Shown: one piece after another, positions 1 to 11,872 of the stretch | How the letters are laid out: each line of letters starts with the position of its first letter | How positions within the stretch are numbered: position 1 is the first letter of the stretch | Source of the DNA: Diogma glabrata | Taxonomy: Eukaryota; Arthropoda; Insecta; Diptera; Cylindrotomidae | Direction: 5' to 3' | Length of the DNA stretch: 64,000 bases | NCBI GenBank assembly: GCA_963693315.1 | Contig: OY856186.1 | Coordinates: 84,445,496 to 84,509,495, forward strand | The notes under the pieces: model-generated | Told to the model about the DNA's origin: nothing | Seen by the model: only the letters and a program-made list of their open reading frames with translations | Database searches by the model: none | Translations under genes and position numbers: made by a program

Positions 1-720
1 CCAATTCACAAAAAACCAAATTCCAATACAAAAGGACAATATTACATCGCTCTGAAAGACCTAAGTATTACTTTCATGAGCTAAAGCAAAATTCTTACCC
101 CCACTTTTTTGGCATTTCTCGACGTTTAAGGACCTACTGATTCTAAAAAAGCAGAAAAAAAATGTATGTCTGTCAGACCTACTTATTCTAAAAAACGAAA
201 AAAAAATGAATGTCTGTCTGTCAACCTACGAAATCTAGAAAACCGCTGGACGGATTTCAAAAATTTTTTTTTTAAATAGGTTTACTCAAAGGAAAGAGAC
301 GAAAGGACGATGTGTTCGATAACCGTACCAGAAGTGTGTCCAAAAAATTGTCAAGTGTGTCAAAACAAGGAAAGTTGTATATTTTTTGCTTATAAATCGT
401 TCATTTTAAGTGATTACGAGTAGGAACATTGAACTTGGAGAAATTTTGATGGTCGGGATTGGTATGTGAGACCAAAATCTACATTATTGCATTATAAGTG
501 TGTCAAAAAAAAGTTGTAAAGTGTGTCAAAAGAAATATTTTATTTATTTTTTCACCCAATTTTTTGGAAAAAAATTAAATTAATTATTTGTTTAATATGG
601 AATTTTATTATTATTATTGAGAATTATGGCATTATAAGTTTGTCAAAAAAATAATGTCAAGTGTGTCAAAAAATGATTTCATTTATTTTTTAGCCGATTT
701 TTTGGAAAAAAAATGTAGCT
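1..720. repeat. AT-rich leader with dispersed-repeat motifs
   Basis: No gene is visible. Around 125-260 there are two imperfect copies of a module with short A runs and TGTCTGTC, of a kind common in insect dispersed repeats. The phrase AAGTGTGTCAAAA recurs near 335-370, 495-535 and 637-675, and about 85 bp around 490-575 is repeated at 630-715. I read this as decayed repeat DNA without being able to name the family. Confidence 0.5.
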
Positions 721-1166
721 GTTTTTATGACGTAAATGTAATTGAATATGGAAATATTTGAATTTGTTATAGTTTTTGAAATATTTTTGGAATTTTGAAA
801 AAAAAATTGTATTTTTGATTTTGTAATAATTTTTGCAATATTTTTAGAACTTTGAAAAAAGTTTTAATTTTTGATTTTGTAAGAACTTTTGGAATATTTT
901 TAGAATTTTAAAAAATTTTAAATTTTTTATTTTATTATAATTTTTGGAATTACGAAAAAAGTTTCAATTGTTGATTTTGTAATGATTTTTGCAATATTTT
1001 TAGAATTTTGGAAAAGTTTAAATTTTTAAGAATTTTAGGAATATTATGGGAATTTAGAATAAGTTTAAATATTTGATTTCATTCTAATTTATGGAATATT
1101 TTTGGAATTTTGAAAAAAGATTGAATTTTATTTAATTTTTACAATATTTTTGGAATTTTGAAAGAT
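720..1166. repeat. Degenerate AT-rich tandem repeat, about 55-bp period
   Basis: Seven or so imperfect units follow one another. Each has the pattern TTTTTGATTTTGTAAT, then GGAATATTTTTAGAATTTTG, then a short A run. Unit length varies from about 45 to 60 bp. No coding potential is visible. Confidence 0.6.
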
Positions 1167-1678
1167 AATAAAGTTAAATAAAACCTTTTAAAATTGTATT
1201 AGATAAAAACAATCTAAAATTATTAGTGATATAACATTATCTAATCGTAAGTGATTTCTTTCTTTTCATTTTAGTTTTTAACATTTAGATTATAATCAAA
1301 TATTTTTTTTGTTTATTATACTATTCTTCAAGTTACAACATTTATATACTATTTTAATACGTAAAAATATGGAGGGGCTGAAATCTCAAAGCTCTGAGAT
1401 ATCAAGACTTTGGTGTGGGTTAAAGATTTTGATACAGTTTTCGGCAAAAAACTTTTAATGTATGCCACCCATGCCACCCATGTTCGTATGTTACCCATGT
1501 AAATGTTGTAACTTGAAGAATAGTATAATAAACAAAAAAAATATTTGATTATAATCTAAACGTTAAAAACTAAATATGAAAAGAAAGAAATCACTTACGA
1601 TTAGATAATGTTATATCACTAATAATTTTGGATTGTTTTTATCTAATAGAATTTTAAAAGGTTTTATTTAACTTTATT
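1167..1678. mobile_element. Foldback element with about 180-bp inverted arms
   Basis: The left arm, 1167-1345, opens AATAAAGTTAAATAAAACC. It reappears inverted at 1499-1678, closing GGTTTTATTTAACTTTATT. The arms match almost throughout, with a few substitutions, and enclose a 150-bp loop without an ORF. This is the structure of a non-autonomous foldback or MITE-like element. I could not define a target duplication. Confidence 0.75.
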
Positions 1679-2004
1679 TCTACTCATATCCTTCTGTCTA
1701 GATAATGTTTTTCACTTCTATTTATTATCACTGGATTATTAAAATTCTTAAAAAAATGGTTTTTATAGCTCCCAATCTTCGGTTTCAGCAGCCATACCGT
1801 TTTGAATCATATATTTAAGATTTAAATTTGTTTACGTGATTGATGATCGTGACTGAAGCTAACAATCCTCTCATGCATTTACTTTCACCACTCTCTCTTG
1901 GTTCGTCTACATAGATTTGTAAAAGATTGCTTTGATGGATAATATTTAGGTAGCAATCATTTCAGGTAGCAATCTCTTATATACAATCGCTTTGTACTAA
2001 AATT
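1679..2004. other. No gene seen
   Basis: AT-rich sequence between the foldback element and the LINE fragment. I see no coding pattern or repeat structure. Confidence 0.5.
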
Positions 2005-2610
2005 CCACTAGTTAACTTAATCCCTCAACCTGGATGGAATTTTATTAAAGTTGACTGTGCTCAATACGACTCGAACTTCTATGAAGTGATTCGCTGTACC
2101 GAATTCATTCCTAAAAATTACAATGGGTTCATTGGAGGCACCATTTCAACTGCTAAGAAATTTATCCAAAGACACTTTCGTTAAGAACATATGCCTACTT
2201 GGTGTACTTATAGAAAACGATATATTATATAAGAAATACCTTAGTAGTGGTGAAGCAGATATGGCTGATGACTTACTATACTCACTGGACGCCACGAGGA
2301 AACAGAAGTGTATAAATACTGTTGAAAACATTGACTTTTTCCATTCAAGCTTTGAAGTTTGGCGTCTCATTCGGAAGCTTGGTGGCTCAAACTGAACTGC
2401 ACGTGTTAAAAACCAAAAAAATCAAAAGGACATTGCAAATCATATAGTAAACATGTCTCGTTCTTTTATTTTTTGCTTTCACAAGAAAACCATTAAACAT
2501 AAGTTAAGAGAAATGAAGCTCAATCGCTCGTCTCCATCGGTGTATGCGACCTTTCTTACTAACGAAGAACTAGATTCTGGTCCAAACAAAAAGCTGAAAC
2601 GCAGCTAGCT
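2005..2610 (+). pseudogene. LINE ORF2 fragment (between endonuclease and RT)
   Basis: The translation matches the linker of insect non-LTR retrotransposons. There is a PQPGWNF-type segment at about 2020-2045, then the STAKKFI region near 2145, then in another frame an open stretch (2123-2395) with DDLLYSLDATRKQK and ending FEVWRLIRKLGGSN. That ending is the usual segment just ahead of the reverse transcriptase. Coding-like sequence continues to about 2608 (SVYATFLTNEEL). At least two frame changes separate the parts, so this is a dead 5'- and 3'-truncated copy. The assignment rests on family recognition only. Confidence 0.75.
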
Positions 2611-3339
2611 ACGATAGCATTTGTCTAGAATATCTAAAAATTCGGGTAAAAATGTTAAACAATGACTAGTTACATTTTTTTAGATACCTTAGTAACCAGA
2701 AATCTTTCAAAACATTTTAGCCTATGAAACATTTTAGCCTATTTTAATGTCGCGATAGCGATACTAAAAGCATGTGCAGTATAAATTGATCTCACTGCTG
2801 CATATGACACTGGCCACTTAAAACATAGATATGAAAGTCTTGGAATATTTTTCAACTGACCAAATAATGAATGACTTGTTCCAAACGTGGAGCTCATTTC
2901 TTATCTTAGTAAAACCGAGAGCTCATGCTTCCACTTAAACAACAAACTGGCAAAAAGTGAACTAAGTATAATATACAATGAACAACCAAAGTACCTTGAA
3001 ATTGCTTTCAATTTCTCGAGGAGAGAAACAATATAAAGAGAACAATAACAAAATAAAAGAGAAACTAGTAGGGTAGGGTGTGACCATAGCGGCCACGCCA
3101 AGAACTTCCCGTTAAGTTAAATAGGTAACATAAAGATATTTTCTTAAAACTTTAATTAATTGAAATTTTCTTTCTAAGACTTGCAATTAATCGTCATATT
3201 TTCATCTTTTGGTTACACTGGAAAGAAGATTTTCATTGCACCATATATTTAAAAAAAACTAACGGTGGAGTCTACTTAAAGTCTACTTTGTCAACGTTGC
3301 TAAAATTTTTTCGATTTTTATCATACAATAACACCATTT
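2611..3339. other. No gene seen
   Basis: AT-rich DNA with no supported gene. The short minus-strand open frame at 2901-3101 has a composition-driven hydrophobic translation and no recognisable domain. Confidence 0.5.
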
Positions 3340-4160
3340 TTAGGGTTTCGTACTTTGAAAAAGTAAAAACGGTACCCTATTGGTAAGACTTCGGTGTCCG
3401 TCCGAATTTCTACATAATCGATTTTCTCAAAAACTATAAGTGCTATCAACTTGAAATTTTTTACAGTTATTCAATGTATTTGTCCACGCCTACTGACAAC
3501 AAGAAAATTTTGAATATTATTTTTTATCAATATTTTATGGACATTGATAAAGAGATAGTAAAACAAAAGTTTGTTTTAAGGAATCGAGTTTGGTTCAAAT
3601 GTTCATTGGAGGGGGTTGAGAGTAAAAATTACGCAAACAAAATATTTTTGGTCATGTCAAGTGGGGGGTATCATATGAAAGGTTATTTTTTTTCTAGTCT
3701 AAAACAGTTTTTTTTCTAATTTTCGAAAGCACAGTAATGGACTTATTTTAGAAAAAGTGAAATTTTAGTTTTGTCCCCCGCACTTATCTTCGAACATTAC
3801 AAAAGAAAAAATTTTAAAAATTCACGGTTGTAGGAACTTGGCAATAAAAAAATGAAAAATTTTTTTTGGTCGTTATAATTTCAATTGTTCTTTGGAGGGG
3901 GTTGCGAGTAGAAATTTTGAAAAAAAAAATATTTTTGACTTGGACAAGTGGGGTGTCATATGGAAGGTGATTTTTTTTGTAGTTCAAAATAATTTTTTTG
4001 TATTTTTCGAAAACACGGTTTCTGACTTATTTATAAAAAGGCAAAAAGTTGTTTCTCTCCCACTCTTTATCTTCGAACATTACAGAAGCGAAAAATTGAA
4101 AAAATTCACGGTTATAGACAATGTTGTAAAGATTGAACGAAAACTATAGCGGTTAGCTAA
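3340..4160 (-). repeat. Diverged copies of the 288-bp satellite family, reversed
   Basis: Near 3340-3400 is the module TAGGGTTTCGTACTTTG followed by GGTACCCTATTGGTAAG, which marks the end of a dispersed repeat seen elsewhere in the window. Two imperfect units follow, near 3600-3830 and 3880-4120. Each has AAGTGGGG(T/G)(G)TATCATATG(A/G)AAGGT and TTATCTTCGAACATTACA. They are reverse-strand relatives of the units at 14690-16375. Short open frames here differ in frame between units and are not supported as genes. Confidence 0.6.
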
Positions 4161-4264
4161 TTATTTCAGATGTTGAGAGAAGAAATTTCGAACAAGTTGC
4201 AAAACGACTATAAACATTACAAAAACCTTATGCTCTAAGTTTCAACAAAATTTTGAGTAATGAA

Positions 4265-5375
4265 AATAACGCCTATTTTTCAAATTTTCTTAAAAAAACT
4301 CAAAAAGTAAGATAGCAATTGTTTATACAAATGTCATTATAAATGGCTGACATGATGAAAAACAAAATGGGAGGTAAATGATCTTGATAGCATTATTTAT
4401 TCTAGTAATACTTGCAAAAGATGATATTCAGATTTTTGGAAACCCCTAAAAAAGAAATGTAGTGATTTCATTAGAAAAAGACTGGGCTGTAGGTTACACC
4501 AAGATATATCGATTGTGACCATTGAAGTTGAAATCGGATCATCCGTTGTTGAGAGAGCGTTGGACAAATGTTTGTCCACATACGATGACACACACACACA
4601 TACCCACACACACTACATACTGCCAGCTAAAAATAGCCTAAACAGCTTCAGGTGGTCTTGAAACGTAAAGATATTATAAAAATTTCGATTTCAAAAATCG
4701 ACCCAAAAACAATAACTTCTCATATCGGAAAGTTAATAAACAGTTGACCAGGCAATCTCCTCTCGAACCTCTGACCTTTTTGTCAAATCTAGAAAATAAC
4801 TCAGGTTTTTGATATTAAAGTAAACCCGGATGCGGTTGCAGCTCATTTACATACAAAAGTTTCATCCAGATATCATTCGTTTGCATAAAGAAAATAACAC
4901 GTAGTTTTTTCACATTTTGTTAAAAATCTCAAAAACTAAGATAGCAATTGTTTATACAAATGTCATTATAAATGTCTGACATGCTGACAAGCAATATGGA
5001 AGCTTCATGACCTTGATAGCATTATTTATTAATCTCATGATATTTGCAAGAGATGATTTTCAGTTTTTTGGAAACCACTAAAAAACAAACGGTATAATTT
5101 CGCTAGAAAAGGACTGGGCTCTAAGTTACAACAAGATACATCGATTGCGACCATTTTCGTTATTATCGACCCATCCGTTGTTGAAAATCGTTGGGCAAAA
5201 ATTCTCCACACAGCGATATACACATACATACACACACACACACACACACATACAGACTGCCAGCTAAAAATAGTCTAAACAGCTTCAGGAGGTCATGAAA
5301 CGTAAAGATATCAAAAAAATTCCGATTTCGAAAATCGACCCAAAAACAATAACTTCCCATATCGGGAAGTTAAAA
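4265..5375. repeat. Tandem duplication of a roughly 480-bp dispersed repeat with CA microsatellite
   Basis: Unit 1 (about 4265-4735) and unit 2 (about 4895-5370) share AAGATAGCAATTGTTTATAC, TTGATAGCATTATTTATT and CATCCGTTGTTGA, then a CA-rich microsatellite (4588-4612 and 5216-5250), GCCAGCTAAAAATAG and AAAATCGACCCAAAAAC. Divergence is moderate. The minus-strand open frames here run through the microsatellite and are not genes. Confidence 0.75.
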
Positions 5376-5480
5376 ATATACCACACATACTGGCCGGCAT
5401 GACATGGGGTTTTTTCATATTTTTTTTTGTGTTGTGTAGTAGGAAGTACAAAATGTGTCACAATAACACATAGATACCTT

Positions 5481-5690
5481 TTAAGACCTAGGTCCCACAA
5501 CAACATGCGTCTTGAGGTGTTGGTGGACGCTTTCTTTAAATCTTTGTGGATTGAAGGCACTCGAGACTATTGATTCTGGCAAAGCATTCCATTTGTACGA
5601 TGTACGCACAAAGAAATCTCTTTGCAATTTATTACTATGACAGTGAGTAACCCAACTAGCAAACTTACTTCTCAATATTGAGTTATACAA
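5481..5690 (-). pseudogene. LINE ORF2 C-terminal fragment
   Basis: The translation shows the C-terminal signature of insect CR1/jockey-like LINEs: FFVRTSYKWNALPESIV, then NPQRFKESVHQHLK, then a stop. In complete elements this segment follows the reverse transcriptase. The 5' side stops abruptly at about 5690, where the foldback element begins, so the LINE was probably truncated by that insertion or was already 5'-truncated. Only about 70 residues remain. Confidence 0.75.
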
Positions 5691-5698
5691 GTTTTAGT

Positions 5699-8148
5699 TT
5701 CAATAAAGCTTCGCTAAAGCTTCTAAGTGGAAGCTAGTTATATTTTATTTCTATAAAATTTCGATACAACATCCTCAGAGAATTTCTCCCCACCATCGAA
5801 ATGAAAGCTTCTAAAATACTTCTATATTTAATATTAGAAGCTTTCCCGTAACTTATCTACAGAACACTACATAAAGCTTCCGAAAAAAGGTTATAGAAGT
5901 TTTAGCTGTCATTAGGATTGTAGTTGTTTCGGTCGTAACTGTTTACAGATCGTATTGAAGCACAGCTGTCATAGTCTAAAACTTGCTTCAATATCTGAAA
6001 CGAAATATGTCAAACTGACGGAAGCTATTGCTTCTATTATTCCAACTAAATTTAGATGTAGAAAATATAGTTTAATTCAGGGGCTTACTTTTTATGGAAA
6101 AAGATATGTGACATGTAATTTGAATGGGTTTATATGAAATTGAAGCTTATATCGTTTCGTTTTTGTCAAAAAAGTATTGTGCATAGGGTGGTTTTTGTTT
6201 TTTAATCTATTATTTAGACTTATTTTGCACAACATAAAATATTCTTTATTTAAAGTCTTCAAATAGACAACAAAATGAATCAAAATCATAATCAATTAGA
6301 TTAGAGAATCAGAATCAAAAATCAACTAGAGTGGAATAGAGAAAATTTAAAGTTTTATAAATAATGCTATATGAATTTTACATTTCTGAGAGCCAAACTC
6401 GTCAGGAAAAACTGAGGCGATACAGAGTTTCAAAATTTAGTCACTCTATTAAACTAATTTACAGCAAATGGATGGGTGCAATATGTCGTTGCTTCTTTTG
6501 TTATTGTTTTATATATTTATATAACGTTTTTAAAAATTAACTGCGTTCATCAGCACCTTATACGCATGTTGTTGTGGCACCTATTAAAAATCCAATTACA
6601 AAACTTTTTATAAGAACTGAATTTAAAAAATTATGGTGCAAATTATGAAACTTTTTGCAATCCATACAATTTTAGAGCGATCTAGTTTCGAACCAATGAG
6701 AAAATTTTTAAACTTTAAAAAAGTTTATCATTCTCGTCAGGGCTAGCCGACTAGATAAACTCTACCAAAAAATGTCAACGCTAATGTATATAAACTAAAA
6801 ATTAGGTTACAACTCTAGCGAAGTGTAAAAACAAAAAATTTACATAAACATACATTTAATAAATTCAGGTTTAGTCAATTAATTTCTCTGGTGATCACTG
6901 TTTTGTTATACTCTAGACATTCTAGTATTGAATAACAAAATTGTGTCTGTGAGAAGAAGATGACTAGTCTTCACTTGTGTCTATTGACACATGATCAACA
7001 ATTAATTCAGTAAATTATTTGTGATATAACATCACCCCGATGGAAAATCTCCCATCAAGAATAATATAAGAACTGAATTTAAAAAATTATGGTGCAAATT
7101 ATGAAACTTTTTGCAATCCATACAATTTTAGAGCGATCTAGTTTCGAACCAATGAGAAAATTTTTAAACTTTAAAAAAGTTTATCATGCTCATCAGGGCT
7201 AGCCGACTAGATAAACTCTACCAAAAAATGTCAACGCTAATGTATATAAACTAAAAATTAGGTTACAACTCTAGCGAAGTGTAAAAACAAAAAATTTTTT
7301 TTGTCATAATTTGCACCATAATTTTTTAAATTCAGTTCTTATATTATTCTTGATGGGAGATTTTCCATCGGGGTGATGTTATATCACAAATAATTTACTG
7401 AATTAACAAAACTTTTTGCTTAAAAAAAAATATTGTTCAAATAAAGGCGTAAGTACGCTAAAAGTTAATGAGTGAAAAAATATAACCCCTTAATTTTGTT
7501 TTCCTTAAAATCTTTGAACTAATAAAACAAATAGAAAATAGATTTGTCAATATTCTTTTACCTCAGATTATAATTTCATCGTTAAAAAACCCATTGAAGT
7601 TACATGTCACATACCCTTTTCCATAAAAATAAGCCCCTGAATTATATACCATATTTTCTACATCTAAATTAAAAAACTAAATTCTATGGAAGTCTTATGG
7701 AAGTCTTATAGAAGCTATTGTTATTGTAACTACTATCAAAGATATTTTTTGTTTCTTAACATTTAAATCAGCCGATTGGATAGCGTGCAGGACAAACGAT
7801 CGAAGGACCAGGGTTCGAAACTTGATACGACCGTAATCAAAAACTTAAATTTAAACACTATATAATACCATAGCAATAACAGTAATTACGTTAAAAAAGT
7901 GTAGGTATATAAAAAACATTGTAATATTTTTGTCACATTTTTTAATAGCTTCTATAAAACTTCTAAATATCGCTTAAAACAAGCTATTAGAAGTACTTTG
8001 CCGAAGCTATAACTTGTCAAACCATAAATTCTATTCAGCTTGCATAACTGCTTACAAAAGAGCTTACCGAAGCTATTTCCGAAGTCTTTTACAAATTATA
8101 GCTTCGTTAAAGGCGGGGAAAGTTCTCCAAATGGGCTTTATTGAAATT
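5699..8148. mobile_element. Large foldback element with nested insertion
   Basis: The left end TTTCAATAAAGCTTCGCTAA near 5700 is mirrored by GGCTTTATTGAAA near 8135-8148. Farther in, TTAGATGTAGAAAATATAGT to ACATGTAATTT (about 6050-6122) is mirrored near 7600-7670. The arms are rich in AGAAGCTT/AAGCTTCT. They diverge in places, which suggests age. The core is occupied by a second, unrelated inverted-repeat element. No transposase is present, so this would be non-autonomous. Confidence 0.65.
6600..7406. mobile_element. Nested inverted-repeat element, family X copy 1
   Basis: A 105-bp arm at about 7003-7107, with ATTTGTGATATAACATCAC and CCGATGGAAAATCTCCCATC, returns inverted at about 7303-7406. 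The loop between the arms is a near-exact duplicate of 6641-6842 and includes TCAGGGCTAGCCGACTAG. A homologous element in opposite orientation lies at 48690-49360. No ORF is present. Confidence 0.7.
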
Positions 8149-10195
8149 GTTTAGAAATTTTAAAAAAACTATGAAGGTGGGGAAGTTAGTTTCGGTAAGA
8201 CTGTTTAGTGTTTTAAAAGAAGTTAAAATGCTAGTTGGGAATCTCGAAATATTAAATTATTTATTTAATATTAAAACACTTCAATTTTCTTATGAACTAA
8301 ATTATAACTTATCTCAAAAATCACTTATCAAAACTCTTCCCAGTATTAAGAGTATATTTAAGAAAACAGGAATAGATATTGTTTTATCACTTCAGACTAG
8401 AAAAAGCATAAAACTTCAAACAACAATAGAACAAAAAAAAACTGTAACAATTTTGTTATCTAAAGAATCTTATTTTCCTTTCAAACAGTTTTATTATCAA
8501 AATATATAAAAGGATATTACTCCTATTACGTTTGTTGTTCAATTTAATGATAAAGAAGTTTTTCCTTTTTCTTATTTCTTTGTTTCTATTTTTAACAGTT
8601 TTCATTTTATACGAAAAGGTGCTACAACACAACCTAATTTTCTTGAATTTTTTGCTTTTTGGGTTTAATTTTTACTCGAGAAACAAGACAAAATAACTTT
8701 TGAAAATAGGGTGGAGGGTGGAGGAAACACATCAACAAAACAAAATTATATCCTTATAGAAGTAGTATTATAAGATTTGTTATTTTGTTGTGATGATTAA
8801 AAAATTGTAGTTATTGGAGTTGATTACAAAGAGTCAGACAAAAAGTTTTTAATTTTTGTTTGCACACTTTAAAAAACATCTAATTGGGCCTATGTTCACC
8901 AACGAAACTGAAAGTTCAATACTGACTACCACCTACCTAGCAATTTAAAGTGCTGGTCCTCATGAAGTTTATGTTCTTGACACATGTGAGATGAGTTAGG
9001 GTGTCCTTACTACTTAAAATAGTATAAAGATGTTCCTAGACAATGTAGCATCTTAGAAGTGCTAGCGGATATGTTTAAATAAACGAGTCCGGAGCATGAT
9101 TGAAGATTACAAACAAAAACTATAAATAAAGTATGTATGCATACATTTTACTGAATTATCAGCAACAATTTCAAAGGTCATAATAAGAAAAGCAAACATA
9201 TAATTTTTAATTTTTCGTTTTGGAAAACACGAATGACAAAGGACCAGCACTTTAGTTTATCAGTCCGAACATATGTATAAAAAAATCCGAGTGGCAAGAT
9301 GTCTGCTAGAAAAAGGTAGATATTTTGATCAGATAGATATGCATACAAGTAGAATTAGATGTATCAAATTAGTTAAAAAAGAAAAACTAAGTAGAAACGG
9401 AATTATCCAACAAATTTCACAACACACATTAAATACATTAACCGAAACTACTTTATGCAATTTTGGAACAGTTTTGTTTAATTTGATTAAAAGTAGTCAT
9501 AACATATTGAATCCACCAATGATCAAATAAACGTCCACCAAAGATCAAATGAACAACGTCACAACTACAATTATACCATCCAAAAAATTTATAATCAAAC
9601 ATTATCAAACAATTTTAATTCAAAATCATCTTTGTTGTTGTATTTTTTTGTTGTTATTTAATTTTTTTCAAACGGTTTACTTAGTGAAAAAAAAAACAAA
9701 CAAAAGAGAATTTGGTCATTTTCCTATGGTATTAAATGGCTTGAGATTTTTTTTGCAATAGGTGCATTATAATGCTTATAAAATTGGAACCTTTAGGGTT
9801 AGAAAGCTGAAATTTTCTGAGGCTATAGCTTAAAAGTTTGCTTTAAGTTAAGATAAATTTCAATAACAGAAACTCAAAAATGATGAAGCATTGCCAGTTG
9901 CGTTTGTTTTCATTTCAGTAGCCACAGGGTCTCAACCTTTAGACTTGAAGTATTTTATTTTTAATTTTTGGAAATATTTATGTTGTATCCACGTGAGCAA
10001 AAGTTTTCAAATGTAAACTTGGCCATATTAAGCTAGATCAAAGACAACAAAGCCAAGTAAATTTTTAAAATAGCTGACTTTCCATGAACCTGGAACGCCA
10101 AGGTTATTGTTTGAATAATGATAAAAGAAATGATAAGAAATGATAGAAATATGTTTAAGTATTCAATATTTATAAATTTTATTTAAATACTATGA
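8149..10195. other. No supported gene
   Basis: AT-rich sequence. The longest open frames (8141-8509, 9273-9530 and 9549-9761, plus strand) have lysine/asparagine/leucine-rich translations without recognisable domains. The first begins inside the foldback arm. I do not support them as genes. Confidence 0.45.
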
Positions 10196-10399
10196 TTCAA
10201 ACGGCAGTTATAACGCCCTAGATTATTCGAGTTTTTAGGCTCTAGCTGCTTAACTGGTACCCGTATATGGCCAGTTCACGAGCTTGTTGAAGAGACTATT
10301 TACCGAAACATATGCAAAAAATTATTTTGGTGCAGGTTTATTTGGTATTTATTCCTCAACTTTAAATCCGCGTTTCTTTCTTAAAATTTACTTTGATTT

Positions 10400-10741
10400 C
10401 TATGTACAAGAACTGACACTATTCCATCACTTCTGTTTTTTTGTATGGTTTAAAGGTGGCTAAAGCCTAGTTCAAAAAGTAGCTTCCTTCTGTTTGTATT
10501 CTGGAAACGCAGCATTCGGTTTTCTTGACGAAGTTTAAATTTTTGCACCGTCTTATGCAGCCTTACCGCTAGAAGGCGTTGTTGAGAGTTTATCACAGAA
10601 ATTTTTGATGCTCCTTATTTATCCTCATGATTTTTTTGTAAGCAGTAAGCAGCATCGTTTAGTTTTTCCGCGGACGTTTTGATCTCCTGAAGAGCCTCTA
10701 AATTTCTGGTTTTAACTTTAATAAACCTCTGTGATCCGTAA
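10400..10741 (-). pseudogene. Broken coding-like segment with coiled-coil character
   Basis: Read on the minus strand from 10740, a continuous frame gives about 95 residues interrupted by one in-frame stop, near 10614. The translation is unlike its AT-rich surroundings: charged, with heptad-like runs such as NLEALQEIKTSAEKLNDAAY and, after the stop, RLHKTVQKFKLRQENRML. GC content also rises here. A second stop follows near 10444, and weaker charged sequence continues to about 10300. I cannot name the protein. It could be a degraded exon, a LINE ORF1-like coiled coil or a DNA-transposon accessory gene. Confidence 0.4.
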
Positions 10742-10835
10742 GCACGTTTTTAATTATGATTTATTTATTTTTATACAATGTAATAAGAAATAACTAATTT
10801 TCTCAAAGCTTACATTGTTTAGTTTAATAATAAAA

Positions 10836-11000
10836 GTCAGTCAAGTGCGAATTAAATTCACTCGCCGAGGGTGCTATGCAAGTAAAAAAACAAACTGACA
10901 GAAATGATTTAAATAAAATTGTGTTGTAGACTTTTTATATTGCCAGACCATAGGCACATAGAAATGATTTTTACTTGTAAATTCCAATAGCAAAATCAAT
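10836..11000 (+). repeat. Dispersed-repeat head module, copy 1
   Basis: AGTCAGTCAAGTGCGAATTA, then CTCGCCGAGGGTGC, then TATTGCCAGACCATAGGCAC. The same module recurs near 14352-14500 and 30545-30670. The motif resembles a very widespread arthropod repeat with the phrase 'CAAGTGCGA...CTCGC...AGGGTTCC'. It probably marks one end of a non-autonomous transposon whose other end is the module at 12600-12640. Confidence 0.6.
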
Positions 11001-11511
11001 TGAAAATTTGATCCAAACTAAACACAAATTGTTACATCTCGTTAAATATTTGCAATAAAAGTTTAGAATAGCTAAAGAAAGATTCAATTACACTAACTTG
11101 TAAATGGTTTAAATTGGAAAATATACATTATTAATTCAAATAACAATTCAATAGAAATTGACAATAATTCAAAAGCTGAGCAACGAAAAATTCTAAAAAA
11201 GTTTACAATGTTTCCTAAATTGAATGCTCTTTCATATGAGACAGCTAACAATTCAGTTAGCATTACACAACAAAAAAGAACTACCTAGGTCCTAGTCTAT
11301 TCTTATCACTTTTACTTTGACAACTAATTATATCTGTTGAATATCTAATTGAACGCATATTAAAACTAAAATGTTTTAATTTTGATTTTAAATTAATAAC
11401 AGTAACGCGAAATGAAAAAAATGTTAAGTCAAATTTGAAATGTTAAATCTTTTAAATATTTGGGATCCATGCTTGACTCAAACAACAGCATACTTACAGA
11501 TATAAAAGCTC

Positions 11512-11641
11512 GACCTAATAAACGACCTTAAAAAAATCGGCTGCCATGGTAATTATGTCGTTATTACGAATGACCGTGGTGAATATTCGAAGCTGAATAG
11601 CCTGTTAATACTCCTACATGAAGCATGAACGCCGTAAAAAA
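11512..11641 (+). pseudogene. LINE 3' end fragment, copy 1
   Basis: AATAAACGACCTTAAAAAAA, TCGGCTGCCATGGTAA and CGAATGACCGTGGTGAATAT match the tail of the better-preserved LINE remnant at 59058-59325, and both end CATGAACGCC(G/T)T plus an A run. Only the last 130 bp are present, a typical 5'-truncated LINE insertion. Confidence 0.65.
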
Positions 11642-11654
11642 AAAATTAAAGGTT

Positions 11655-11872
11655 GATAGAATTGTTGTCGATTTTCCAAAAAGTGAATTGATGTTGATTT
11701 TCCAAAAAGTGAATTGATGTTGTTTTTCCCAAAAGTGAATGGCTGTTTTTCCCAAAAATGAATTGTTGTTGATTTCCCAAAAGTGAATTCTTGTTGTTTT
11801 TCCAAAAGGTGAATTGTTGTTGTTTTTCCAAAAGGTGAATTGTTGTGTTTTTCCAAAAGGTGAATTGTTGTG
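11655..11872 (+). repeat. Minisatellite, about 26-30-bp unit
   Basis: Seven to eight imperfect copies of GAATTGTTGTTGTTTTTCCA plus AAAGGT occur directly after the LINE poly-A tail. Because the unit contains no stop in several minus-strand frames, it makes spurious open frames rich in HFW/FGK motifs. I treat it as a tandem repeat, not coding. Confidence 0.85.

Noticed and set aside
8141..8509. 122-codon ORF after the foldback element
   Set aside because: Starts inside the inverted arm, has AT-driven composition and no recognisable domain.
9273..9761. Two consecutive small ORFs as a possible two-exon gene
   Set aside because: No splice-site pair, domain or codon pattern beyond AT-rich background.
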